Assembly: GCF_016937655.1 (NCBI RefSeq)
Contig: NZ_JAFHKL010000004.1
Span: forward strand, 62,001-126,000
Length of the DNA: 64,000 nucleotides
Direction of reading: 5' to 3'
From: Chromobacterium alkanivorans
Lineage (GTDB): Bacteria > Pseudomonadota > Gammaproteobacteria > Burkholderiales > Chromobacteriaceae
Positions within the stretch are counted from its first letter, which is position 1, and every line of letters starts with the position of its first letter. Shown piece after piece: positions 24,609-32,207 of the stretch. The notes beneath the pieces were generated by a model, which was not told where the DNA came from, ran no database searches, and worked only from the letters and a program-made list of their open reading frames with translations. A program made the translations under genes and the position numbers.

Positions 24609-26320
24609 TGAGCACAGCCTCCGCGCCCACCGCCATGGTGGATGCCATCTCCGCGATCGACGAATATCTGGACCGGGCCGACTGGCGGGTCAACGCCAAC
24701 GCCAATCAGGGCTACAGCCTGGGCGGCCTGATTCTCAACATCGCCGGCAAACTCACCGCCAATTACTGGCTGGAGCGGGTGCTGGCGCCGGAAGCGGCGC
24801 TCGCCCACCGCCAGGGCGACCTGCACATCCACGACCTGGACATGCTGTCCGGCTATTGCGCCGGCTGGTCGCTGCGCACCCTGTTGCAAAATGGCTTCAA
24901 CGGCATCCCCGGCAAGGTGGAATCCGCGCCGCCGCGCCACCTGTCCTCCGCCTGCGGCCAGATCGTCAACTTCCTCGGCACCCTGCAAAACGAGTGGGCC
25001 GGCGCCCAGGCCTTCAGCTCCTTCGACACCTATCTGGCGCCCTTCGTCAAAAAAGACGGACTCGATTACGCCGAGGTGCGCCAGTGCGTTCAGGAACTGA
25101 TCTACAACCTCAACGTGCCCAGCCGCTGGGGCACCCAGACGCCGTTCACCAATCTGACCTTCGACTGGACCTGCCCGGACGACGTCGCCGAGCAGATCCC
25201 GGTGATAGGCGGCGAGGAAATGCCGTTCCGCTACGGCGACTGCGCGCGCGAAATGGCGATGATCAACCGCGCCTATATCGAAGTGATGCTGGCCGGCGAC
25301 GCCAAAGGCCGCTCCTTCACCTTTCCCATCCCCACCTACAACATCACCCGCGACTTCGACTGGCACGGCGAAAACACCGACCTCTTGTTCGAAATGACCG
25401 CCAAATACGGCCTGCCCTACTTCCAGAACTTCGTGAACTCCGACCTGGAGCCGCAAATGGTGCGCAGTATGTGCTGCCGGCTGCAACTGGACTTGCGGGA
25501 ACTGCTCAAGCGCGGCAACGGCCTGTTCGGCAGCGCCGAGCAAACCGGCTCCGTAGGCGTCATCACCGTCAACTGCGCGCGCCTGGGCCACCGCTTCGCC
25601 GGCGACTACGCCGGGCTGCTGGCCGAAACCGACCGCCTGCTGGAACTGTCCCGCGACGCGCTGGAGAAGAAACGCAGCGAAGTGCAGGCGCGGATAGACG
25701 ACGGCCTCTATCCCTACACCCGTCATTTCCTCGGCTCGCTGCGCAATCACTTCAGCACCATAGGCGTCAACGGCATCAATGAAATGATCCGCAATTACAG
25801 CGCCGACCGCATCGACATCACCAGCGAGGAAGGCCACCAACTGGCCTGCGACTACCTGGACCACATCCGCCAGCGCATGGTCGAATTCCAGGAAAGCACC
25901 GGCCACCTGTACAACCTGGAAGCGACGCCGGCGGAAGGCACCACCTACCGCTTCGCCAAGGAAGACCGCAAACGCTACCCCGGCATCCTGCAAGCCGGCA
26001 GCGACGCCCATCCTTACTACACCAATTCCAGCCAGCTGCCGGTGGGCTTCACCGACGACCCCTTCGAGGCCCTGCAACGCCAGGAACTGCTGCAGCGCAA
26101 ATACACCGGCGGCACCGTGCTGCATCTCTATATGACCGAAGCGGTCAGCAGCGCCGACGCCTGCCGCGAACTGGTGCGGCGCGCGCTGTCCCGTTTCCGC
26201 CTGCCCTACATCACGGTGACGCCCACCTTCTCGATCTGCCCCAAGCACGGCTATCTGTCCGGCCACCACGAATTCTGCCCGCGCTGCGACGCGGAACTGC
26301 TGGCGCGCCAGCCTTCATAA
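24608..26320 (+). CDS. nrdD: Anaerobic (class III) ribonucleoside-triphosphate reductase, main chain lacking the glycyl-radical domain
   Basis: A 570-residue NrdD that makes deoxyribonucleotides without oxygen. Hallmarks are 'HRQGDLHIHDLDMLSGYCAGW', 'SSACGQIVNFLGTLQNEWAG' and 'FTFPIPTYNITRDFDW'. The chain ends just after a zinc-site-like segment ('SICPKHGYLSGHHEFCPRCD') and lacks the RxxGY glycyl-radical motif that normally follows. That motif is encoded in the next ORF, in the same frame after a single TAA (26318-26320). No good ribosome-binding site precedes ATG 24608, so the exact start is uncertain. NrdG follows. Confidence 0.9.
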   Translation: MSTASAPTAMVDAISAIDEYLDRADWRVNANANQGYSLGGLILNIAGKLTANYWLERVLAPEAALAHRQGDLHIHDLDMLSGYCAGWSLRTLLQNGFNGIPGKVESAPPRHLSSACGQIVNFLGTLQNEWAGAQAFSSFDTYLAPFVKKDGLDYAEVRQCVQELIYNLNVPSRWGTQTPFTNLTFDWTCPDDVAEQIPVIGGEEMPFRYGDCAREMAMINRAYIEVMLAGDAKGRSFTFPIPTYNITRDFDWHGENTDLLFEMTAKYGLPYFQNFVNSDLEPQMVRSMCCRLQLDLRELLKRGNGLFGSAEQTGSVGVITVNCARLGHRFAGDYAGLLAETDRLLELSRDALEKKRSEVQARIDDGLYPYTRHFLGSLRNHFSTIGVNGINEMIRNYSADRIDITSEEGHQLACDYLDHIRQRMVEFQESTGHLYNLEATPAEGTTYRFAKEDRKRYPGILQAGSDAHPYYTNSSQLPVGFTDDPFEALQRQELLQRKYTGGTVLHLYMTEAVSSADACRELVRRALSRFRLPYITVTPTFSICPKHGYLSGHHEFCPRCDAELLARQPS

Positions 26321-26341
26321 GCCCTCAAGAAAGGAAAGCTC

Positions 26342-26521
26342 ATGACTCCCCCCACCCGCATCCCCGGCCAAGACGCCGCTCCGCTCCAGGACGAACAGCG
26401 CACCCGCTGCGAAGTCTGGACCCGCGTGATGGGCTATCACCGCCCGGTGCAGTCCTTCAATATCGGCAAGCGCGGCGAATTCGACGAACGGGTCTGCTTC
26501 AGTGAACGCGCAGGCAGCTGA
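26342..26521 (+). CDS. Separate glycyl-radical domain of class III ribonucleotide reductase
   Basis: A 59-residue ORF. 'RTRCEVWTRVMGYHRPVQSF' contains RVMGY, the glycyl-radical loop, followed by 'NIGKRGEFDERVCF', the usual C-terminal end of NrdD. It is in frame with nrdD: after TAA 26318-26320 come seven sense codons, then ATG 26342. A good ribosome-binding site (AAGAAAGGAAAG) sits before the ATG, so independent translation is likely. It overlaps nrdG by 20 nt. It would have to dock on the NrdD chain and be activated by NrdG. Alternatives are a nonsense mutation in a once-fused gene, or stop-codon readthrough. Confidence 0.85.
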   Translation: MTPPTRIPGQDAAPLQDEQRTRCEVWTRVMGYHRPVQSFNIGKRGEFDERVCFSERAGS

Positions 26522-27209
26522 GCCCGCAGCGGCCCGCATCGGCGGGCTAACCCCGTTCTCCAGCTGCGACTGGCCGGGCAAACTGTGCGCCGTGGTCTTT
26601 CTCGCCGGCTGCCCCTGGCGTTGCGGCTATTGCCACAACCCGCACCTGCTGCGGCGCCAAAGCGGCGAAACCCGCTGGCCGGACACCCTGCGCTGGCTGC
26701 AAAGCCGGGTCGGCCTGCTGGACGGCGTGGTGTTCTCCGGCGGCGAACCGTTGCAGGAGCCGGCGCTGCCGGCGCTGCTGGAGCAGACCCGGGCGCTGGG
26801 CTTCGCCACCGGCCTGCATACCGGCGGCGCTTATCCGCAGCGCCTGCGTCGGGCGCTGCCGCTGCTCGATTGGGTCGGCCTGGACATCAAGACCGATTTT
26901 TGCGCCTACCCGGCGCTGACCGGCTTGCCCCGCAGCGGCGAGCAGGCCGAGGCGGCGCTGCACTGTCTGTTGCAAAACAACAGCAATTTTGAATGTCGCA
27001 GCAGCATACATCCGCATTGGCACAGCGAAGCGCAGCTGGCCGCGCTGGCGCGGCGGCTGGCCGCGCTGGGCGTCGCCGACTACCACTGGCAGCGGCTGCG
27101 CCCGCCGCCGTCCGCCGCCTTGCTCCCGGCTCCCGCCGGCTGGCCGGCGCCGAAGCTGATAGAAGAGATCGCGCCTTTGTTCCAGCGCTTCAGTTATCGG
27201 GAACACTGA
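26502..27209 (+). CDS. nrdG: NrdG-like radical SAM activase
   Basis: A 235-residue radical SAM protein that would install the glycyl radical on NrdD. 'FLAGCPWRCGYCHNPHLL' carries the CxxxCxxC cluster motif (C-x3-C-x2-C), and 'VVFSGGEPLQEP' is the GGE SAM-binding motif. It starts with GTG 26502 inside the preceding 59-codon ORF, so the three genes form a coupled operon. The family assignment is anaerobic RNR activating protein; specificity is inferred from context. Confidence 0.9.
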   Translation: MNAQAAEPAAARIGGLTPFSSCDWPGKLCAVVFLAGCPWRCGYCHNPHLLRRQSGETRWPDTLRWLQSRVGLLDGVVFSGGEPLQEPALPALLEQTRALGFATGLHTGGAYPQRLRRALPLLDWVGLDIKTDFCAYPALTGLPRSGEQAEAALHCLLQNNSNFECRSSIHPHWHSEAQLAALARRLAALGVADYHWQRLRPPPSAALLPAPAGWPAPKLIEEIAPLFQRFSYREH

Positions 27210-27354
27210 CAGAAGGTCCAGTTTTCCCGGCTTGTCCAAGCGTCTCCCTTATGACGCCCCGACTTCCCCCCTAGTTTGCCCCCCGTCAAATAGCACCAAT
27301 TAAGTCATTGATCAATATAATTATTTCTACTTACGGATTTTTGGACAGGCAATT

Positions 27355-27363
27355 TGTTATAAT
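27355..27363 (+). promoter_or_regulatory. Extended -10 promoter upstream of cviR
   Basis: TGTTATAAT is a consensus extended -10 element (TGnTATAAT) about 125 bp before the cviR start codon. No good -35 hexamer is placed 17 bp upstream. The long leader may carry further control. Confidence 0.5.
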
Positions 27364-27487
27364 GTCGGCGACGAATGCAACAGTCGCTGTTCTTGGCACC
27401 AGAACAAGGAGTTAGCGCTTCCCATGCCTTTTGCATGTGGGCTACTATCCAGCAGCGTAAAACCACAAGATCAAGAAAGATTTGCTC

Positions 27488-28288
27488 ATGGTCATCTCAA
27501 ATTCCGCGATAGCACGGCCGCTGCCCAGCGGCTTGTCCGCGAGTCAGCAATGGACGTTGCTGGAATGGATTCACCTTGCAGGACAAATCGAAACCGAAGC
27601 CGAGCTCAGGGCTTTCCTTGACGTCATCATCAGCCAGGCGCCTTCAGAGCACATTGTCCTGGCTTTGGGTCGAGTCAACCAACAACAGCAGATCCAACGC
27701 TTGGAACGCGTGGTGAATGTCAGTGATCCGGTTGAGTGGACCGAGCAGTACATGAAGGAAAACTACTCCCAATGCGATCCCATTCTGCGCATTCACCTGG
27801 GCCAGGGCCCGGTCTCGTGGAATGACAGGTTCAGCCGAGCAAAGGGCAAGGATGAGAAGAAATTCATTGCGGAAGCCTCGTCCGTCGGTTTAGGCGACGG
27901 TTTGAGCTTTAGCGCGGTGTCGCAACGCAACAACCTGGGTTGCATTTTCTCCCTGAGCGGCAGCGAAACCATCAACGACAGCAATCTGGTGGCCATGCTG
28001 GATTGCCTGACTCCACACTTGCATCAGGCCGCGGTGCGCGTAGCGAATTTGCCGCCGGCAACTCCCAGCTCCATGCCCTTGTCCCAGCGTGAATACGATA
28101 TTTTCCACTGGATGAGCCGCGGCAAGACCAACTGGGAGATCGCCACCATTCTGGACATCAGCGAGCGCACGGTGAAATTCCACGTCGCCAACGTCATCCG
28201 CAAGCTGAACGCCAACAATCGTACCCATGCCATCGTGCTCGGCATGCATCTGTTGCCGCCTCCCGGTCTTGTCGTCAGCGGCCCATAG
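27488..28288 (+). CDS. cviR: CviR-like LuxR-type quorum-sensing receptor
   Basis: A 266-residue acyl-homoserine-lactone receptor and activator. It begins MVIS like CviR of C. violaceum; an in-frame TTG two codons upstream is less likely. The autoinducer domain has W84, Y88, D97 and S155 in the expected places. The C-terminal GerE-type helix-turn-helix ('MPLSQREYDIFHWMSRGKTN', 'ERTVKFHVANVIRKLNANNR') is almost as remembered for C. violaceum. Position 80, Tyr in C. violaceum CviR by my memory, is Asp here, and position 135 is Leu rather than Met. It faces cviI, with 10 nt between the stop codons. Confidence 0.93.
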   Translation: MVISNSAIARPLPSGLSASQQWTLLEWIHLAGQIETEAELRAFLDVIISQAPSEHIVLALGRVNQQQQIQRLERVVNVSDPVEWTEQYMKENYSQCDPILRIHLGQGPVSWNDRFSRAKGKDEKKFIAEASSVGLGDGLSFSAVSQRNNLGCIFSLSGSETINDSNLVAMLDCLTPHLHQAAVRVANLPPATPSSMPLSQREYDIFHWMSRGKTNWEIATILDISERTVKFHVANVIRKLNANNRTHAIVLGMHLLPPPGLVVSGP

Positions 28289-28298
28289 CTCAAACGTG

Positions 28299-28970
28299 TC
28301 AAATCAGATGCGGCATTGAGGCATGCTGCGCTTCAAACTCCCGCCAAGCGCGAGCCCGTTCCTTTGGCGCCTCAATGCCCTTCCGCAACCCCAGAATAAA
28401 CTCGGGTTCCGCCTGCGGCCAGTCCACATAGCCGGCCATGGATAGCACGCCGCCGTCCAAGTGCATGGGCACGCCCACTGGCACTACCGGAAACCCCATC
28501 CGAACAATGTGCCGGTAAAAAACCGGTTCAACCACGAAATACATGCGCTCGATGCCGCGCGGCAACGACCATTCCAACAGGCTCAGATAGAGCAAACGTC
28601 CAACCGTCCTCATTTGCTGCGGAGAAATGTGCTTTTCTACCGCAAAGCGGGTGATCTCCGCCGTCCTCTCCCCCTTCATGATTTTCTCGCCCGAGGCCAA
28701 TAATCGGGAAAATTCTCTCTCTATCATAAAAGGGTGCGTGCCATGGGTCAGACGCACAGACCCCAGTACGCCATATTTGTCTTGGACGGCAAGGTTGTCG
28801 GAAAAATCATCGTATTCGTCACGGTCCAAGCCATCTGGACTTGGAGCCACCCAATGCAGCTGTTCGCGAAAAACATGATGACGGAATTTCAACAAATCCG
28901 TCTCCCTATCCATTCCGTTCACTCTACTGATCAGCGTATTGCCCAGCTCGATAGGAAAAAAACGCGCCAT
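28299..28970 (-). CDS. cviI: CviI-like acyl-homoserine-lactone synthase
   Basis: A 223-residue LuxI-family enzyme that joins an acyl group from acyl-ACP to SAM to make an AHL. Conserved residues are present: R30, F34 and W40 ('FRHHVFREQLHW'), the acidic pair in 'DEYDDFSD', R73 ('GSVRLT'), and E105 and R108 ('AEITRFAV'). ATG 28970 has AGGAG 7 nt upstream. A perfect CviR-type operator precedes it, giving the usual positive feedback. Acyl length cannot be read from the sequence. Confidence 0.93.
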   Translation of the reverse strand: MARFFPIELGNTLISRVNGMDRETDLLKFRHHVFREQLHWVAPSPDGLDRDEYDDFSDNLAVQDKYGVLGSVRLTHGTHPFMIEREFSRLLASGEKIMKGERTAEITRFAVEKHISPQQMRTVGRLLYLSLLEWSLPRGIERMYFVVEPVFYRHIVRMGFPVVPVGVPMHLDGGVLSMAGYVDWPQAEPEFILGLRKGIEAPKERARAWREFEAQHASMPHLI

Positions 28971-29006
28971 AACTATCTCCTAATCCATTTTTCTAACCGC
29001 AGGGGC

Positions 29007-29051
29007 AATGTAAGTGCTGGTTTCCACAGCGAAATCTGACCAAATGGCCAG
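29007..29051 (-). promoter_or_regulatory. cviI promoter with a perfect CviR box
   Basis: CTGACCAAATGGCCAG (29036-29051) fits CTGNCCNNNNGGNCAG at every fixed position. On the minus strand a -10-like TACATT lies at 29012-29007, so the box centre is about 43 bp before the predicted start, the LuxR class II position. The start codon is 65 bp from the box. Confidence 0.85.
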
Positions 29052-29383
29052 GAAATGGAGTTGAAAGATGTGCTAGCAGTTTGCGACGTGGCCTTTTTCG
29101 CGATTGATGAAAAAAAAGCCTACGCAATCCATTTTTCACCAAAATGAAATGACATAAACATAATCAGAAAACCAAAAACCACCTCCTTAGAAATATCCTT
29201 ACTAAAATCAAAAGCTTGCACTATCTTATGCAAGACATAAAAATACCCAAGTCATTGAAGCATCGATCTTTTTCCCGCGTTAAAAAGCGAGCCATCCTTA
29301 GTTTTTTGCTCTAGAGCAAAGACTCTCAATCCCGCCGCGCCTAAGATCGCCTAGTTATTCATCCGTACCGGCATCGTTGCTAA
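29052..29383. other. AT-rich 332-bp intergenic region upstream of the nitronate monooxygenase gene
   Basis: I see no gene. The composition is unusually AT-rich for the core. It holds the palindrome listed at 29305-29320 and presumably the promoter of the next gene. Confidence 0.5.
29305..29320. promoter_or_regulatory. 16-bp perfect palindrome, possible operator
   Basis: TTTGCTCTAGAGCAAA is a perfect palindrome 63 bp before the start codon of the nitronate monooxygenase-like gene. The position suits a repressor of the MarR or TetR type; no such regulator gene is adjacent. Confidence 0.45.
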
Positions 29384-30565
29384 ATGACCACAAACATTCC
29401 GCTCTACGCTCCCCTGCAAATAGGACAACGCGCCCTGCTGCCCATCGTGCAGGGCGGCATGGGCATAGGCGTCTCCGCCAAAAGCCTGGCCGGCCACGTC
29501 GCGCGCGAAGGCGCGCTGGGCACCGTGGCCAGCGTCGATCTGCGCCACTTGCACGCCGACCTGGTCGAGCAGTCGCGATACGCGCGCGGCCAGGCCGAGC
29601 TGGACCGCCTCAACCTGATCGCGCTGGATCGCGAAGTGAAGGGCGCGCTGACCTACGCCCAGGGCCGCGGCATGGTGGCGGTCAATGTGATGAAGGCCGT
29701 GGCCTCCTACCCGGACTATGTGCGCCAGGCTTGCGAATCCGGCGCCGAAGCGGTCGTGATGGGCGCCGGCCTGCCGCTGGACCTGCCGGACATGACCGCG
29801 GACTTTCCCAAGGTGGCCTTGATTCCCATCCTGTCCGAGGCGCGCGGCATCGGCATCGTGCTCAAGCGCTGGATGAAGAAAGGCCGCTTGCCGGACGCCA
29901 TCGTCATCGAGCATCCCAAGCACGCCGGCGGCCATTTGGGCGCGACCAGCCTCGCCGAGCTGGACGCCGAACGCTTCAGCTTCCAAAAAGTGCTGGAAGA
30001 CAGCCGCCAGCTGTTCAAAAGCCTGCAGCTGGAGGGCGAGCGCATCCCGCTGATCGTCGCCGGCGGCGTCAACAGCTTTGAGAAGATGAAGGCCTGCATC
30101 CAGGACTTCGGCGCGTCGGCGGTGCAGATAGGCACCGCCTTCGCCGTCACCCGCGAAGGCGACGCCCACGACAACTTCAAGCGCACGCTGGCCGAGGCCA
30201 AGCCGGAAGACATCGCCGAATTCATGAGCGTGGCCGGCCTGCCGGCGCGCGGGGTGCTGACGCCCTTCCTGAAAAGCTATCTGAAGCGCGAAGCCATCCT
30301 GCAGGCCAATGCCAAGCCCGATCCGGCGCGCTGCACCCAAAGCCTCAATTGCCTGAGCGCCTGCGGCTTGCGCGACGGCGTGGCCAAGATGGGCCAGTTC
30401 TGCATCGACCTCAAACTGGCGGCAGCCTTCCGCGGCGAAGTGGGCAAGGGCCTGTTCTTCCGCGGCGCCGATCCGCTGCCCTTCGGCGACGCGATGCGCA
30501 GCGTCAGCGAAACCATCCGCTACTTCCTGACCGGAGAGAGGCCGGCCGATCTCGCCGCGACATGA
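29384..30565 (+). CDS. NAD(P)H-dependent flavin oxidoreductase / nitronate monooxygenase family
   Basis: A 393-residue FMN-dependent TIM-barrel enzyme of the nitronate monooxygenase (2-nitropropane dioxygenase) family. 'LLPIVQGGMGIGVSAKSLAG' is the N-terminal FMN-site motif; 'IEHPKHAGGHLGATSLAEL' carries the conserved His-x-GGH region; 'VAGGVNSFEKM' and 'AVQIGTAFAVTREG' complete the phosphate-binding loops. The C-terminus has four Cys ('CTQSLNCLSACGLRDG', 'GQFCIDL'), unlike many members. The natural substrate is unknown. It is followed by a strong terminator. Confidence 0.85.
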   Translation: MTTNIPLYAPLQIGQRALLPIVQGGMGIGVSAKSLAGHVAREGALGTVASVDLRHLHADLVEQSRYARGQAELDRLNLIALDREVKGALTYAQGRGMVAVNVMKAVASYPDYVRQACESGAEAVVMGAGLPLDLPDMTADFPKVALIPILSEARGIGIVLKRWMKKGRLPDAIVIEHPKHAGGHLGATSLAELDAERFSFQKVLEDSRQLFKSLQLEGERIPLIVAGGVNSFEKMKACIQDFGASAVQIGTAFAVTREGDAHDNFKRTLAEAKPEDIAEFMSVAGLPARGVLTPFLKSYLKREAILQANAKPDPARCTQSLNCLSACGLRDGVAKMGQFCIDLKLAAAFRGEVGKGLFFRGADPLPFGDAMRSVSETIRYFLTGERPADLAAT

Positions 30566-30590
30566 GCCGGCGCTGAAGACGCCGACAAGA

Positions 30591-30615
30591 CAAAGCCCCG
30601 CGAAGCGGGGCTTTG
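30591..30615. terminator. Bidirectional terminator between the convergent flavin oxidoreductase and metQ genes
   Basis: A perfect 11-bp stem, CAAAGCCCCGC / GCGGGGCTTTG, with a GAA loop lies between converging stop codons. Confidence 0.85.
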
Positions 30616-30655
30616 TCGTTCAAACCCAGAGATGCCGGGCGGCTCAACAAGAGAC

Positions 30656-31450
30656 TCAGAACGCCGGGATCACCGCGCCCTGATACTTGCTCTCGATGAA
30701 CTTGCGCGCTTCCGGGCTGGCCAGCGCGGCGGCCAGCTTCTTCACGCCGGCGCTGTCCTTGTTGTCGGCGCGCGCCACCAGCAGGTTGGCGTACGGCGAG
30801 GTGGTTTCGATGAACAGCGCGTCGCGCTTGGGATTGAGCTTGGCTTCCAGCGCGTAGTTGGCGTTGATCAGCGCCAGGTCCACCTGCGGCAGCACGCGCG
30901 GCAGGGTGGCGGCTTCCAGTTCCTTGATCTTCACCTGCTTGGCGTTGGCCGCGATGTCCTTCACCGTCGGATACAGATTGTGGCGGTCCTTCAGCTTGAT
31001 CACGCCGCCCTGATCCAGCAGCAGCAAGGCGCGGCCGGCGTTGGTCGGGTCGTTGGGAATGGCCACGGTCGCGCCCTTGGGCAGGTCGGCCACTTTCTTG
31101 AACTTGCTGGAGTAAGCGCCGAACGGCTCGATGTGCACCGGCTTGCTGGCCACCACCAGCTTGGTGCCGCGGTCCTTGTTGAACTTGTCCAGATAGGGGA
31201 TGTGCTGGAAGAAGTTGGCGTCCAGGCGCTTCTCCGACACTTGCAGATTGGGCTGCACGTAGTCGTTGAACACCTTCACCTCCAGCTTGACCCCTTGCTT
31301 GGCCAGGGTCGGCTTCAAGGCTTCCAGGATCTCGGCGTGCGGCACCGGGGACGCGGCCACGGTGACGGTCACCGGATCGGCGGCCAGCGCCTGCGCGCCC
31401 CACAGCGCGGTCACGGCGGTAAAGGCGAAGCGAGCGATATTCTTTTTCAT
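30656..31450 (-). CDS. metQ: MetQ, methionine ABC transporter substrate-binding protein
   Basis: A 264-residue NLPA/MetQ-family protein. Start 31450 is chosen because AGAGGAAAACGTATC precedes 'MKKNIARFAFTAVTALW', a good signal peptide ending 'AQALAADP'. There is no lipobox Cys, so unlike E. coli MetQ it appears to be soluble in the periplasm. 'ASPVPHAEILEALKPTLAKQ' and 'IPNDPTNAGRALLLLDQGG' are hallmarks. It is the last gene of metNIQ, 79 nt after metI. Confidence 0.92.
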   Translation of the reverse strand: MKKNIARFAFTAVTALWGAQALAADPVTVTVAASPVPHAEILEALKPTLAKQGVKLEVKVFNDYVQPNLQVSEKRLDANFFQHIPYLDKFNKDRGTKLVVASKPVHIEPFGAYSSKFKKVADLPKGATVAIPNDPTNAGRALLLLDQGGVIKLKDRHNLYPTVKDIAANAKQVKIKELEAATLPRVLPQVDLALINANYALEAKLNPKRDALFIETTSPYANLLVARADNKDSAGVKKLAAALASPEARKFIESKYQGAVIPAF

Positions 31451-31529
31451 GATACGTTTTCCTCTATTCAACACAGGTTTTGGATTCAAATCTGTTCGAG
31501 TTTCCGATGGCGGCCGATGCGCGCTGCGC

Positions 31530-32207
31530 TCAGCCGCGCTGACAGCGCAGCACCAGCCGGTCGCCGAAACTCTGGATCAATTGCACCAGCAACAGCAGCA
31601 ACACCACGGTCACCACCATCACCTCGGTCTGGAAGCGCTGATAGCCGTAACGCACCGCCAGATCCCCCAGGCCGCCGCCGCCGATGACGCCGGACATCGC
31701 GGTGTAGGACACCAGCGCCACCGTAGTCACCGTCGCCGCGCCCACCAGTCCGGGCAAGGCTTCCGGCAGCAGCACGTGGCGCACGATCTGGCTCAGGCTG
31801 GCGCCCATGGACTGGCTGGCTTCTATCACCCCGCGGTCCACCTCGCGCAGCACGTTTTCCACCAAGCGGGCGAAAAAGGGCGAGGCGCCGGCCACCAGCG
31901 GCGGAATCGCGCCGGCCACGCCTATCGAAGTGCCCACCAGCTTCAGCGTCAGCGGAATCATCACGATCAGCAAAATCACGAAGGGCAAGGAACGGAACAC
32001 ATTGACCAGGAAGGACAGCGTCGCGTACAGCCGCGGCCGCGCCAGCAACTGGCCCGGCGAGCTGACGTACAGCACCACGCCCAGCGGCAGGCCGAACAGC
32101 ACGGTGAACAGCAGCGAAGCGCCCAGCATGGTCAAGGTGTCCAGCGTGGCCTGGCCGATTTCCAGCCAGTCCATGCTCAGTAATTGGGCCCAGTCGAAAC
32201 CTTCCAT
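31530..32207 (-). CDS. metI: MetI, methionine ABC transporter permease
   Basis: A 225-residue BPD-type permease. The ATG at 32207 overlaps the metN stop (ATGA). It has about five membrane helices and the 'EASQSMGASLSQIVRHVLLP' EAA loop that contacts MetN. The adjacent 'ALPGLVGAATVTTVALVSYT' is typical of MetI. Confidence 0.93.
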   Translation of the reverse strand: MEGFDWAQLLSMDWLEIGQATLDTLTMLGASLLFTVLFGLPLGVVLYVSSPGQLLARPRLYATLSFLVNVFRSLPFVILLIVMIPLTLKLVGTSIGVAGAIPPLVAGASPFFARLVENVLREVDRGVIEASQSMGASLSQIVRHVLLPEALPGLVGAATVTTVALVSYTAMSGVIGGGGLGDLAVRYGYQRFQTEVMVVTVVLLLLLVQLIQSFGDRLVLRCQRG

